The notes: generated from the sequence alone by a model not told the origin. A stretch of 64,000 bases of DNA from Desarmillaria ectypa (GCA_030407005.1 JAUDYN010000003.1:3658001-3722000); one strand, 5' to 3'; shown: positions 1 through 12,439, counted from the first letter of the stretch. Program-made: numbers and translations.

Positions 1-596
1 CGGATGTTCTACACAAGTAGAAGATGAACAGATATGGGAGGCCCTAGAGCTAGTCGGCATGCGCAAGCTTGTCGAAGGCCTTGAGGGTCAGCTTGATGCT
101 ATGGTCTCTGCTGATGGGCTTCAATTTTCCGCTGGAGAGGTAGGCTCCTTCGGTCTTTTGTACGCGTTCCGCTGTTGACGCGTGTCTTAGCGTCAACTCC
201 TGTGCATAGCAAGGGTTCTCTTGCAAAAGCGCAAAATTGTAGTCCTTGATGAAGCGTCTTCAAGGTGAGATAGCAACCATGACCAGTATGCATTTTTTTT
301 TAAAAAACAATCCTCTGTAGTATGGATACTTCTACAGACCAGCGGCTATTATCTGTGCTGCAGAACAGTTTACGAGAAGCTACAGTCATTTCAGTCGCAC
401 ATCGCATCTGTGGGTAGCATTATCTCGATGTTCTGGTCTTCTAGTTGAGCTAACCACTCGCGTAGCTACTATTGTGGATTACGATAAAGTCATGGTCCTT
501 GATAACGGCCGTGTTGTGGAGATCGGGCCACCGAAAGATTTACTGCAACGTCCTGATTCATTTTTTTACGCGCTTCACAAGAACCAAGTTCTGTGA
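1..596 (+). CDS. ABC transporter, ABCC/MRP type, C-terminal end (partial)
   Basis: This is the 3' end of a full-size ABC exporter; only the last 143 residues of nucleotide-binding domain 2 are present and the rest lies left of the window. I read exons at 2-139, 191-264, 321-409 and 466-596 (stop 594-596). They encode the signature region (FSAGERQLLCIARVLL), Walker B (IVVLDEAS), the switch histidine (ISVAHR) and the usual C-terminal segment VMVLDNGRVVEIG. The family moves drugs, glutathione conjugates or similar anions across membranes using ATP. Substrate and membrane cannot be told from this fragment. The last intron uses a GTGGGT donor, chosen because it restores HRIS-TIVDYD. Confidence in the family is high. 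Confidence 0.9.
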
Positions 597-3500
597 AAGG
601 CTGTAACCGGAGATGGCGAATGTTTATAGGACGTTGCAAGGTTGCGTGATTGACCATGATCTTAGAGTACTAGATGGTGGGTATGTTAGGGGTTACGTAG
701 ACGATTCGGTCATAACTGCAGTAATACATATTGTGATTGCTTGAAAGTCTTACAAAGCCGACGAGGATGTGAATGGTCCCAGATACATCCAGTCCTTCCT
801 CTCTGAGTTGCATATCTTGACTTTCTAGGGATGGTGGGGAACGTGTTCTTGAGAAAGCGTTCGCCATTTCATGAAGGGATGTCATGTTTCTCGCTATTAT
901 AACAGAGTAGATGAGCCGTTAAATCCTTGGTTTTCAGGCGGGAACGTCGATTTCAGAGAGCGGGGAAATTTGGGAAGGTTTGGAGCCAGAAGGTACAAGA
1001 CATTTTATATGTGCCAAGGGTATTCAAAAGCCAAATATATTCTCAAAGGTGGTTGTAGTTCGAAAGTACAAAGCACACTGCGGAAAGAGAGAATTGCAAG
1101 AATTTAGTAAATGTCTTAGAAAGTCGGCAAATGTCGACGTGCCGAACTGCACAAGGTTAGTCACTTCTCGTTCATGCTCACCAAGTTCAAGTTGCGTCTG
1201 TTTCGTCCAACAGTCGGCCATTCTCCTGTTCGGAGATGGAACTTCTAGTATATGACCTCGAGGATGCTCAGAAGGCCAGCCGACACATAAGTTTAAGCTT
1301 CTTTGGAGGACCGAGTCCGAAACGTCCGTCGTCTGCGAACGCCACTGTATAATGGCGACATTTGCGATATATAACATCAAAGGATAGACGTGATTGATGG
1401 TTCGTAACTCTTTTACCCTTTAAGATATGACAATCTCTCATAGCGATCTCTATCATCACCGCCCCTGCTTGGAGGTTTCAAATTTGTCTGCATTCGCTTC
1501 AACCGAACCAATTGCCGAGCTGAACCAACCTCCCGTTATGGAGTCCATATCTGTTCCTTGTGCGCCGACCCTTACCGGCACCACAGAGCGACAAAGTGCA
1601 CTCGTAACTGGGGCGCACGGAGTGGTCACCCCGTACAAAGCCAAGGAATGGGAACAGACTCTAAAAATGTATAATTTATTCGATAGGTATCCTAAATTAC
1701 CTACACCAGAATGTGTGGTCCGTTGGTCGACTCCACTCCGACAACTATACTCTACGACAAGGATTCTGTGCCTGTGCGCTGCTCCTGCATGCTTCAGCGC
1801 TGGGAGTCAGCTGGGTGCTCCGTCTTGCATGCTTTAGCGCTGGGACTGGGGCTGGCTCTTGTTCATTGCCACCGAGAAGGCGAGTGAGAGGCGTGACTAG
1901 TCTCTGGATTGCAATTTTTATTGTGTGCGGCGCCTCGGAAGCGCTGATATGACGAAAGGGAATAACCTATCTAGCCCTTCGACATTGCCAGTTTTTGTGC
2001 CCACGGGAGCGGCTCAACCCCTGTACGGGTCGAAATTTTTCTTACTCAATTGTTCAATAGTATTGAAGTTCCTCAACCAGGACATGGCATGCGATTCTGC
2101 TGGGCGTGCCTTGCGATGCCGCAGGTTGCTCAGAGAGCACTTATCTCGATGGATGGCATGCAAGGCGTCCGGATGATACCCGAGTGGAAACATGGGTTGC
2201 GACACTTCTGCCTAGAAACCTTCGCCCACTGCTTCCTTCGTCGCTTTCGCAAAGGTTTTTGTGGCACCGGTAGTCTCTTGTATGCTTCAGCGCTGGGACT
2301 TAAGATTATTTGGATCTATCCGGCCACAATTCACGGGCAGCTTGTTTGTGCTTGCTCCCGTGGTTGAATATTTTCAGGGGCCTTTATATTCCCCACACCT
2401 TGGCATTTTAGTATATTTACTGTACTCTAGTATTCACACCTTTGACCTAGTTCCGGGAGGTCGCACCCTGCGGGGGCTACACTGAATCAGTTTGGCCCAG
2501 AGAGTGTTCAGTACTGTAGCACAAGCATGTGTAGTACGGACTCTGGTTAGCTTCCTTCTCAGGGACATGAAAACCAGAATAAGTATCCACCACCACCATT
2601 GTCCGAAATTCTGCACATGCCTTATTATGGCAACTCTCTCATTATTTAACATAACGAACATTATAAAGTATTTGTCGTTGATGAAGAACCATAAGATTTT
2701 ATCAAGAGTAGTATATGGAGACGTGTGTTCTTTCCATGTATTCTTTGTTCTCTTAACCTTGACTTGTCACGTTCGCTAACCAGGATTATTAGGTCAATAA
2801 AAATGTCACCTGCCGCTTAATCGCCATTTTTAAGCCCTTTTTGGGCCTAATCGGACAAAAATCTGGAATATATGCCCTAATAAAGCTTTTGCACTTTTTC
2901 CGACATATTTTTATCGAGTGACGCACGCCTTCGTTTGGTATGTTTAGCATGTGTGGTTGTTCACAGCTGGCGAGAAAGATTGACGTTTCCTCACTATATA
3001 GCCACTGTGTAACCGTCTTGAAATTTAATCTACTTTCGACTCCATTCGACGTACTTGGCATAACTGAAATGTCTTTACTCATGATTATTGACTTGCTCGC
3101 TTCTGATGAGACCAAGGCACCAAGTTTCCCCATTCCGTCCGAGACGACGCTACCGTCTGCAACGTATTTGGTGACCACTCGAAACAACTTTCGCGACGTA
3201 GCAGGTCTTGAATGGCTCAGGGCAGTTGGTCGAGACAGTTACCTACGTCGCAATGCGGAGTTTCTGACATTCTATTTTCGGATGCAGATGCCGTGACAGT
3301 AATGGATTGGTATCTTTTCCTTTCGTTGTCTCTTATATATTTGATGTGTTCGATGCTGGAATGTAATACTATATAAATACAAAAACACCAGAGGGAAAGG
3401 ACAAGGAAACGAGGCCGCGGCGGCGAATTTTTAAACTCTAGGGAGATCTTGGTATAAATTGAGAGGAAATAATCGGGTTCCTGGCAACTGGATGTGATCG

Positions 3501-3812
3501 CGTCGGTAGGACATCCTGCTCAGCATTACACGTAGGCCACAGGAATTATTTCGTTATTCTGATATTGTAGCTCCGAAAACAGGAGACTTGTCCACGACGT
3601 ACCTTCATTTACCCGGAATCGGGATTGCGGAAGCTACTAACTAAATTTTTCATGATAATATTCAAGACAAGACGTAGAAGAGGTCGCCACCAGTTTGTAC
3701 AAGTGAATAATGATATATCTCTGGCTATAATCCAAGGTTCGAAAATGTAACATCTAAAGCCTTGAAATGTCATGAATATCTGATCGTAAATATCCTTTCG
3801 CATCGTCCTTTC
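597..3812. other. gene-poor interval with possible element relics
   Basis: No intact gene was recognised in these 3.2 kb. A plus-strand ORF at 1427-1837 contains a segment (about 1630-1700, ending FDRYPKLP) that resembles, from memory, the leader of reverse-transcriptase-like ORFs common in Agaricomycetes; it then breaks down. Three near-identical 20-bp repeats lie at 1786, 1826 and 2279. ORFs on opposite strands at 2789-3187 and 2940-3296 overlap each other and match nothing I know. AT-rich sequence dominates 3300-3800. Confidence 0.4.
1786..2298. repeat. three dispersed 20-bp near-identical repeats
   Basis: The unit TGYATGCTTYAGCGCTGGGA starts at 1786, 1826 and 2279. The copies differ only at the two Y positions. 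The first two are 40 bp apart and the third is about 450 bp further on. They sit in a region without an intact gene, so a decayed local duplication or element-internal repeat is the simplest reading. Confidence 0.6.
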
Positions 3813-4664
3813 TCAGGCCGTGCGACCCAACCGACATAGTGCCAGAGCTGCACGCAACATATCATCGTCTGGCTCGGCATGGCGACGCACAGTGATGCTT
3901 CCTCCCAGTCCCTTCATACACCTTGGCTCCGTCGTGCTCCAGGCCCTTGGGGGTGTGATGGCTTCATCAGTTGCATCATCAGTCTCGTCTCCATCATCGA
4001 CAGCTCCCCTCTCCTTCTCTGCCATCCTGCGACGCGCGCACGCCCACTCTAAGGTATGTCTCCGCGTAAGCTTGCCGAAAGCTACGTATTCCTTCTCTGG
4101 GGGGCTCGTGGGAGGAGCTGGGGGCGAAGAGGGCATATTGTCCCATAGAGACACGTTGCGATTTTGCTTGTGAGACGGGGTACTGGGCGCATGCTGCCGC
4201 TCTGAGCGCGAAGCAATATGGTCGAGTGACGGACGCGCCGCAAGCTGCGACGCGTAGGGTTTGGGCTTGGATTTGGGCTTAGGCTTAGGCTTTGGTGCAG
4301 CATCGTCAGCAGTGTCGATAGTCGATGGTATACTGTTCAACGACCCCTTGCGCTCCATCTGGCGCTTGTTTTGGAACCAAATGGTGACGGACTTAAGCTC
4401 CCTTGAATTTGATGAGTACGACGACGGAATCAAATTTTTCGCAAGATCATACACATACATTGCACCTGCTTTTGCTACGCCATCGCGCTGCTCCCGCGAT
4501 GGGTGGGACGTTTGATGGAAAAGATTTTCGAGCATCATGAGCTGCACGCTGGTAAAGCGTTTCCGAGTGCGTCGTGAGCGGGTGCTAGCGTTGCTTCCGG
4601 CATCGTCCGACTCAACACTAGTCGTCGAGGATGTGCGCGAGAGCGCAGGGGATATCAAGGGCAT
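3813..4664 (-). CDS. homeodomain transcription factor
   Basis: Homeobox gene on the minus strand, exons 4459-4664 and 3813-4401, giving 264 residues. The homeodomain runs from about residue 30 to 90: RRTRKRFTSVQLMMLENLF, then helix 3 with the diagnostic WFQNKRQ. The frame stays open through a 57-bp stretch (4402-4458) beginning GTATGT and ending CAAG. I treat it as an intron because removing it gives AGAMELKSVTIWFQNK, the usual fungal sequence, whereas retaining it inserts 19 residues between helices 2 and 3. A proline/lysine-rich run (PKPKPKPKSKPKP) and an acidic tail follow. Fungal relatives (Yox1-like) are sequence-specific DNA-binding regulators; the targets here are unknown. The family is not the mating-type HD1/HD2 arrangement, because no partner gene lies beside it. 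Confidence 0.85.
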   Translation of the reverse strand: MPLISPALSRTSSTTSVESDDAGSNASTRSRRTRKRFTSVQLMMLENLFHQTSHPSREQRDGVAKAGAMYVYDLAKNLIPSSYSSNSRELKSVTIWFQNKRQMERKGSLNSIPSTIDTADDAAPKPKPKPKSKPKPYASQLAARPSLDHIASRSERQHAPSTPSHKQNRNVSLWDNMPSSPPAPPTSPPEKEYVAFGKLTRRHTLEWACARRRMAEKERGAVDDGDETDDATDEAITPPRAWSTTEPRCMKGLGGSITVRRHAEPDDDMLRAALALCRLGRTA

Positions 4665-7374
4665 GGGGTATAGATGTGTTAGAAAGAGGGAAACAGCGGG
4701 TGGGGTGATGGGACGTGAGTGACTTATATAATACTTTCCAATTCCAACCCAAACGTCGCGTTCGCGTTAGTCACGTGTATGGCGCAGCTTACTGTACCTA
4801 ATCGGGAAACCGGTCACCCCGAACGGACATCGGCAACGCCCGGTTCTGGACCGTGAGCTGATTAAGCTCGGCCTTTCGGCGGCAAATCACTTCCGCATTC
4901 GTCCATGACCCTTCTCCAAGGTCCTGTAAAGTGTATGCTTAATATTTCTATGTTAAATAATGTTATACAGAATCATGGTCATTGTGATAATTACCCATTA
5001 TTGTTAATATACATGGCTTGTTTGCAGCTACTGTCACCAGAGAGCATGATTACTGTATATTTTGTCATATCTCCTTGACTCGATTGTCCCAAATTATCTG
5101 TATAATGACTTCCATTCATTCCCACCTTAAACAGTGGATTTTGTAACAATTAAACACCGTAGGCCTTGACAAAATTGGTGCGAAGTGACTATTTGTACAT
5201 ATTTGTACCTTCAACTTATGCACCGTGTATGGGCTTCCACAGAGTGAAGGTTACTCCAAAAAATTGAAAAGGTGTCTTTCCTAAGTATAATACATGTATT
5301 CTTGGAGACAAAAGTGAAAAATCTATTGTGAAACCATGATAACTTTCACAGAAATTAAGGAAGATGATGTAAATCAAGGAAAGCACCCCAAAGAATACAT
5401 GTAAATTTTTATTCCGAGTAAATAGTTCCAGAAAAAGTAGAGCTAAATCTTGCTTCTTCAACCCACAGGAGGTGCATCCATAAAACTCGGAAATTTCGAT
5501 CCATTTTTAGGCTTGGAGCCTGAGGGAGTTGCCAGTGCCACTCCAAAAAGAACTGAGCTGATGACTAAGAAGTCCCGTGACTTTTCATAACTCCCGGAGT
5601 TCCTACTTCTAGCGGCGTCTCCCAATCTGAGGCTTTGAGAAGGAAATATCAAAATTACAGAGCAGAGAACACAGAAAGGAGTCACTAAATGTATTGGATA
5701 AGATGCCCAACAGCAGTCAGATGGCACTGCAAAAATCCATTTGCAGTTCTGTTTGCTGAAATGATTTGCTCTGGGAGGGGGTTACGATCAAACTACTTGC
5801 CTCCAAGCCCATCTGTTAGACAGCGATTGCTCGCTATAACGATCTCCGTACAATTTATATCTACACTCAAATGAGAACTGTGTAAGGCATCTGTTACAAT
5901 TATAGGGTAGCGTAGTACGACGGTGTACGTAGTAGCTAAAGTGATCATAATAAAATTGAGTTCTCCTCAGCCTAAAAGGGTCCGACGGGCGCTGAGCATA
6001 GTCGAATGCGAGTCCAGCGACCGCTAAACGTAACTAGCTTAAATCTCAAGGTTCATACAAAGTGGATTCAGATAGGTAAAAGATGTTTATTTCGTAACTA
6101 CATTGCACCTTATATATCTCTTGTTCTAACTATTAGGAATCTTATAGTAAGTACTACAAGTCTTCGAAAATGTTCTCAAGTCTTCTGGTAAATAGGAGAG
6201 TGTACTGGACATTGTAGAAAGGTGAAGAAGCTTCCAAGTCCAATTTGGGTGCTGAAGACCACTGGTACACAGCTGTCATGACCCGTATCCTTAACAGCAT
6301 CTAACACCAGGCCCTCCAGCACTTCTGTCACACTCCCAGGGACCATCCTTTTCACGTGCCAAAACAACTGGACTGCATAGTCATTCAGGCACCGACAGGG
6401 TTCTCTCAATGAAGGGGGCTGCGCATTGGTTTTTTCCTATGAATACATAGAAAATATGCAGTCTTTTCACAGTTTTTTTAACTATAAATTTTTTAAAAAA
6501 GATTTCACTGTCTTCTGCGAATTTTCCAAATAGAATGAAAAGTTCTAAATATTTATACAGTTTTTTCTACAATGCTGAAAAGAAACCTTGAATATTTTCT
6601 GTGCATTTAAGGGTAAAATAAATTTTAGTGCAGTGTGATCGAGTATAGTAGGTCATGCACTCCTGACCTCTCATAATGTCAGCCCAGGAAATTTGACGGA
6701 AATGGTTCGCGGAGCTGAAAACGATTCTTTAGACACGTTTCCTTCTGTTGGAAATTTTGGCAGGGAGAATTCAGTTTCTGACCAGACGGAAACTGTATAA
6801 GGAAATTTTTTCAGTGCCACTGCATTTCCATCATGCGGAAACTCAGGCATGACAGGAGTGTCAGCTTGATCGAGGTATTGTTCTTGGCGGAAATATTTTG
6901 GTTTCAAATCCGAAGATAAAACTATTACTAAGTATGTGTGAAAAACCTCGCCGGATTCAGAGCCGATTCTGCTTCGCTGTATTTTCATGGTAAAACTGGG
7001 TCAAAAGTATTTGATCCCCCTGAAAGTGCTAATCCGCGGACTTACTGCGCACTGAGTTCAATTGCTTCCGTTAATTCGCCGCCTACCCTTGCGTCGTATT
7101 TCGCTGCTTGCTTTCCTTTAACATGCTCTCAGATACTGCTTGCTTTTTGGTTTGCTGCTGGCTGCAATACGGCTGACTAATTTCTGGTGCCACACGGTGA
7201 TCGTCCAAGGATTTGTTTAGAAACATGTAGACTCAGACCGGCAAGACTCGTCCACTCCTTTTCAATTTGGTCTCGTTCCTTCCTCTGAGGCCAACAATCG
7301 CCTTTTTCTTCCTTGACTTTCCCGTTCAGTCCACACCTGTTTAACGGCTTCTGAACAGCAGACGTGATAGCTTG
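4665..7374. other. AT-rich intergenic interval
   Basis: 2.7 kb with no supported gene. Short overlapping ORFs on both strands (for example 5216-5461 minus, 5458-5727 minus, 6176-6409 minus, 6671-6988 minus) lack recognisable domains or paired splice sites that would extend them. Several stretches (5200-5450, 6430-6620) are strongly AT-rich. Decayed mobile-element sequence is possible but unproven. Confidence 0.4.
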
Positions 7375-9636
7375 ATGTTGTTGGCGGTCTTTTCGATATT
7401 TTTCGTGCCCTTGGCGGTATTCGCTCAGGATGGCGGTATTTTTATGCAAACAACGAGCGCAGAGGCGGCAGGGTACTCTTGCGATAGTATTCAATGCCGA
7501 CTGCCTGACTGCAACTGCGCTAGTACGAGCCCACCTGGCGGGCTAAGTCCGGTAAGTATCCGCTCGCTGCCTCTAGCTTCTCTCGCTCTTCCTGCAAAGG
7601 CGGTTAAAGGGGATCGTGTCAGCGGCATCCAGAGAGCATCTGGAAAATATATCTTTATGCTCAAAGATGAGCAGTAACTGGTTGCTGCAGACAGACTTTC
7701 GTTATACTTATTATTCGGAAGCATCGCACTGCGTACATGTCTTCACGCCCTTAGTACCTCGCCTTTTCTCAATATTTGCGCTTTATCCTCCTGCTATCAA
7801 TGTCTTGAGAAGCACCGTTCTCATCATTTTCTATTTCCAGGCGGATACTCCCCAATTTATTGTCTTCACTGCTGACGATGCTATTCAATCCTACACTCTC
7901 GATGCTGTGAACCAGTTTCTCGCTCAGAGACAGAACCCCAATGGTTGCCGTCCCAAGATGACCTACTACACGTCACTCAGTTATACAAATTATACGCTGG
8001 TGACAGGCGCGCGCGATGTTTGTGATTGCGACATATTTTATTAACGGATCATACAGATTGGTATGTCGCCGGCAACGAAATTGCAGATCACACGTAGGGG
8101 ATATTCGCAAGCTCTAACCATAAACTTAAACATTTCATTCAGGATGACGCACGTCGGGAGTCCACCAGACAACGAAATCGATGGAAATTTGATCGCTTTG
8201 AACGCTCTTGCCGGGATTCCCTTGGCTTCCATTAAAGGGTTCCGTGCTCCGTTCCTAAATTACACGGTTGATACCCTTCGACATCTTGCTGATGCTGGCT
8301 TCACATATGACTCTAGTGCATCTGCATCGATAGCGGTTACTGACCCCAGCACCGATGCATATTGGCCCTACACTTTGGATCATGGTATGGCCAACAACTG
8401 CCTCATGGTTGAGAACACGTGCAAGGGAGAACCCAAGCTTCCCGGTTTCTGGGAGATTCCAATGTACGCAATGTTTGATAATAGAGGTGCGGACGGCCCG
8501 CACTTGATGGATCCTTGGTTGTAAGTGCGGTTCGCGTCTGGGTAATATCCTAGCTGATTCGGCCCTTAGGGACATTGCGAATGGCAATAGTCAGCCGAAT
8601 GATACTGCTACACTGGAGTTTATGAGGAATACGTTTACTGCCCACTACAATGGCAATCGGCAGCCATTTGGATTATATACTCATCCTATTCATCTCGCTG
8701 TAAGCCAACTGCATTGTTCTTCCGCATCCTACTCACCCATCTGTTTTTTTTCTAGCAAAACTACCCTGGAGTCGCATCTCCTACATCAACCATTAGTATG
8801 ATCAACGAGTTCCTCGACTGGGCCCAAGAACAACAGAATGGTTTGGCCTTGTCTCTCTGCCGTTGTTGACAGTGTATTCACCCACTTTTAGTCTGGATTG
8901 TGTCCAGCGAACAGCTCCTTGCTTGGGTCCAGACCCCAAGACCGATTTCGGACTTGAACAACTTTGACGCGTTGAAGTGTTCCACACCTGATGTAGATGC
9001 CTCGTTACAGATCTGCAACGGTATCCCACAGAACGAGCAAGGTTTGTTGAGCCATTGCGCGTTCTCTGATTTCCCCTTCTTCACTTGTGTACGTTGGGTC
9101 CTCTGATCGTACATCACTGAACGGCGACTGACTGCTAATTCTTCTAGTACGGCTGTCCTGAGGTAGAACCAACGCCGGAAAACCCAAATCCTCCCCAGGT
9201 CGTTCCTAGCGGTGGAAGTGCTCGTTTCCGACGTGAGTGTCCTTAGTATACCGACCTTGTCCAGAAGCTGTCTAACATATGCTTTTTTAAGTTCCAGCGA
9301 ATTGTTCCACGCCTTTCTGGGATCCAATCAAGGGCGAGTGTCTTTGTTCATCTGACACATGCTTGTTCACCGATGACTCGAGATCCATTGGAGTGAGCCG
9401 TTTTGTTTTGTGGCGTGTGGTGGTCTAACTGAGCTACGCAGCCGAATGGGGCGAATCTCACTGGCGGTGGGACCGGAGGAACTGCGACTACGAGTGCGAC
9501 TGCGATTGCGACTACCACTGCGTACGTCCCGTTTAACGGGGCTTTACGTTCGTTACCCCCGGGTGTGATGCCCGCTATTGTTATAGGGTTGATTGGAGCC
9601 GCGATGGGTGCCTTTGGTCTCCATGTTCGCGCGTAA
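7375..9636 (+). CDS. chitin deacetylase-like polysaccharide deacetylase (CE4), GPI-type
   Basis: Exons 7375-7551, 7841-8006, 8057-8093, 8143-8520, 8570-8699, 8756-8840, 8892-9088, 9148-9232, 9292-9392 and 9442-9636 give 516 residues. An N-terminal signal peptide (MLLAVFSIFFVPLAVFA) is followed by a Cys-rich segment. The CE4/NodB domain then shows VFTADDAIQ (metal-binding aspartates), NEIADHTMTHVGSP (metal-binding His) and GFRAPFLNY. A Cys-rich part, a Thr/Ala/Ser-rich stalk and a hydrophobic C-terminus typical of GPI anchoring follow. The family removes acetyl groups from cell-wall chitin to make chitosan. The second intron (8007-8056) begins with GC, not GT, and the first intron is 289 bp, far longer than its neighbours. 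The start chosen is the ATG at 7375, in front of the hydrophobic segment. Confidence 0.9.
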
Positions 9637-9958
9637 AGCGATTTGGCCTTTTTTTTGCGAATATTTCAGCATACCTTTCGGAATTTTATATCCCCGGACT
9701 TGATTGAACTTTTGTATCAGGACATTGTTTCATAGATTTTTCACGTAGTGTATACCTAACTTCAGTGATATCGATCTCTCCATCTCTCGGGTATTGTATA
9801 GATAGTTCTACGCTATTACGCTGCTAGTAGTGCGGCTTTTCGATAATGTAAGTGATACATCAGTTGATATATTATGAGCGGATACCGTTAGTCCGAATGG
9901 GATAGGGCGGCTCGTCGTGAATCTTGAGGCCTTATACATCATGCTTCAAGATTAGGTA

Positions 9959-11748
9959 TCACCAAGCCCGCTCGTTGTACACTCCGACCCGCGTAGTTTT
10001 CATTGTGTCAAGGTGATCTGTCCTTGATGCTTCATCATCATCAAACTCACGAGAATACTCTTCAACAATGATTTCTCCTTCTGTGTTGCCTTTTCTCCAG
10101 TTGACTCGACTCAGCTCGATGTTGTTCAGGAGCCAGATGGTATCGGATCCGAGATGTGCGGCGAGGGAATGGATGCTGAACATGACACGGGACACGGCCA
10201 CTGATGTGAGGGTAACGAGGAAGCTGCCAACAGGGTGAGCTAGCAACTGGGAATTTTCAAGGGGCGGTGCCTTACTTTGAGTACATGACAACGATGTTAA
10301 GCTATGGCAGTTCATCAGATTGACCATGAAGATGTAGGGTTGGGATCGGGCTCGCCTGCGGATAGTTATCAAAGAAAGATCCGATAGATGTGAATCCTAC
10401 AGAAACTGAAGGAAGTGTTAGCAGGACGTTATATAGATGTCACTTCAAGCCCTTCACCGAAGACGATGAAGAAGAATAGGCCGCCACTATTTGGGATAAA
10501 GCAATCAGTGTTTGATGATGCCGTGATAAGCAGGGGAGAGCTCGTACTCTCGAAGAAGACGTTTCATTACTGGTGCCTGTTTTAACGTGCGACGACTTTG
10601 TAGGGCGCGGAAGGCTGTAAGGATGTAGAGGAGGGTCTGTTGTGCTTGTTAGCTGCTGCTGAGTAGTTCCCATGATGGATTTACACCTACATGCAGACAC
10701 AACGAAGGTAAGTAAATGCGCCAAAACATGGGTGGACGGGAAACTCGACAACCGAGGACTTCGAAATGGATGAATGTCGGCGAAGGAGATATTTCAGATT
10801 GGAGGGTTTCGACCTTCCGGGCGGCTACGATTGAGAATAACATCGAGGTAGTTAATGATACGATAAATGCGAAGACTGTAATTATTCGGATCTTCTTGCT
10901 GATAAAGAATAGATACCATACTCGAAGGACGAGTATTGCTACGCGCTTGGTTATTGACTAGAAATGGCCTGGGTTAAAGGAAAGGAACGAACCTTGGACT
11001 ATGGCAATTGCTGTTATGTTACCAACAAATAGGAATTCCAGGGCTGGAATACAACTATCACGTCGGAGGTGAGTTACGGCATCCCTACCGCGGTAGCATA
11101 TCAGAAGACTCACAACTGTGGATATCGTGAGTAAATATTTTAGGCGACATCATATGTTGACTTACCTGCCCTCCGGGGTGAGGCAGGGATAGCACTGCAA
11201 GACGTGCAATGAGCAGAGCAACAGGAGGAACGAAATACTATGACGTACCAACCATGTGAAACCTGATCTTCCTTGTCAGCTATCCCGGGATGAATGAAGT
11301 ACACACTTACGATAATATGAAGAGCGCAAAGTAACGATTCTATGCAAACACATGATCAATGCGACTCTCATGTTCGACAGAAGAAGATTCCAGACCGCCA
11401 AAAACAACAGTCGCGAAACGGTCCATCTTCCGTGCCAAAAATATTCGACCTTGCGGGTGAAGGTGTGAAAAAGTGTGAAGGATGTGAAATGAAGTGTGTC
11501 ACCTCTTCATCAAAAGTTATCAACCACTACGGATTGCACATTAATTAAAACATGTTTCAATAGAAGCAACTCAGACGCACTTCGTAAACTGTGCGACTCG
11601 TGGTCAGAAACAGCTGTATCAAAGAGAGAGGGAGAGAGAAGATGTCCATACCAAATAGTGACAAGAAGGCAATGGAGACAACCCGGGCGGTTTCTGCGCC
11701 TGCGAAGGAGGCCAATATGGCGGAAGAAAATGAACGTGAATCTCCCAT
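9959..11748 (-). CDS. DUF6533 multi-pass membrane protein
   Basis: Thirteen exons on the minus strand: 11652-11748, 11581-11588, 11503-11526, 11396-11449, 11311-11339, 11166-11237, 10993-11054, 10691-10938, 10548-10636, 10458-10486, 10356-10405, 10276-10301 and 9959-10223, together 350 residues. The N-terminus carries the DUF6533 signature: YEWLITFDEEVEYFWHGRW followed by NRYFALFI. The remainder alternates hydrophobic segments (about seven) with short loops (LRVWYLF, RPPMFWRIYLPSL) and ends in a hydrophilic, acidic cytosolic tail after SRVMFSIHSLAAHLG. The family is expanded in Agaricomycetes and has no established function. Exon 2 is only 8 nt, exon 12 is 26 nt, and the intron 10302-10355 has a GC donor. 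The 111-bp intron 11055-11165 is the least certain junction. Confidence 0.85.
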
Positions 11749-12439
11749 AGACAGCCAGCTGGAAGGTAGAGTCAAGACAAAGACGGTCTGTTCTACAGCA
11801 CCGACAAAGAACCTGCCTGATGTATGGGGACCAAGCGACTTTGTGGCTGGCTGGCATTTATCATGGGTTCAGCGGCTATCTCCTAGAAGATTTAGTGACG
11901 GGATTCACGGAACATCCATGGAACAATCAATCGTTCGTGGACTGATGGTATTTTGCTGTCTGTTCGTTGTACACCTCGTGAATACGTATCGGGAGGCATC
12001 ATCTCAGGATAACGAAGGGGCATATCGTCAAACCCGTTCAGCGCTCGGAACGGTGACTTGTCGTTCGTTGCAATGCACAATCTTATTTTGATTGATGAAA
12101 CAAGGGCACAACAAGCGCGGGATTGGAGCAGGTGCCCAGGCTGAGCTCGGAACTCCAAGCCGTTGAAGAAAGAAAACTTGGTTCAGATGGAAAAAACGGG
12201 ATATTTTGATGACTTGTGCCCAGCTGACGGGAACACGGGGAAGTGAGGTAAGTATCACTTCAGGATTAAATTTAGATAGGCACATGTTGATCTGCTTCCG
12301 GGCCAATGGGTTAACATGCCATTAAATAGCGGCAGTAAGTCAACTACAAGGTTCATACTGCAAGGTTCTTTATCCCACTTGTAGCACCTTCTCGAAAACA
12401 AACTCATACTCAACGGGAGTTACGCCTATCAAAAAGACA
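11749..12439. promoter_or_regulatory. shared divergent promoter region
   Basis: 691 bp between the start codons of the DUF6533 gene (minus) and the RdRP gene (plus), which are transcribed away from each other. ORFs inside (11591-12091 plus, 11892-12158 minus) have no recognisable domain and overlap the DUF6533 first exon or each other. I see no clear core promoter motif that I would assign. Confidence 0.4.

Noticed and set aside
4402..4458. Homeodomain protein with a 19-residue insertion
   Set aside because: The insertion has intron ends (GTATGT...CAAG), is 57 bp and interrupts helices 2 and 3; removal gives the standard homeodomain.
5941..6030. tRNA-like sequence around 5960-6025
   Set aside because: No acceptor stem, anticodon arm or consistent TpsiC loop could be paired.
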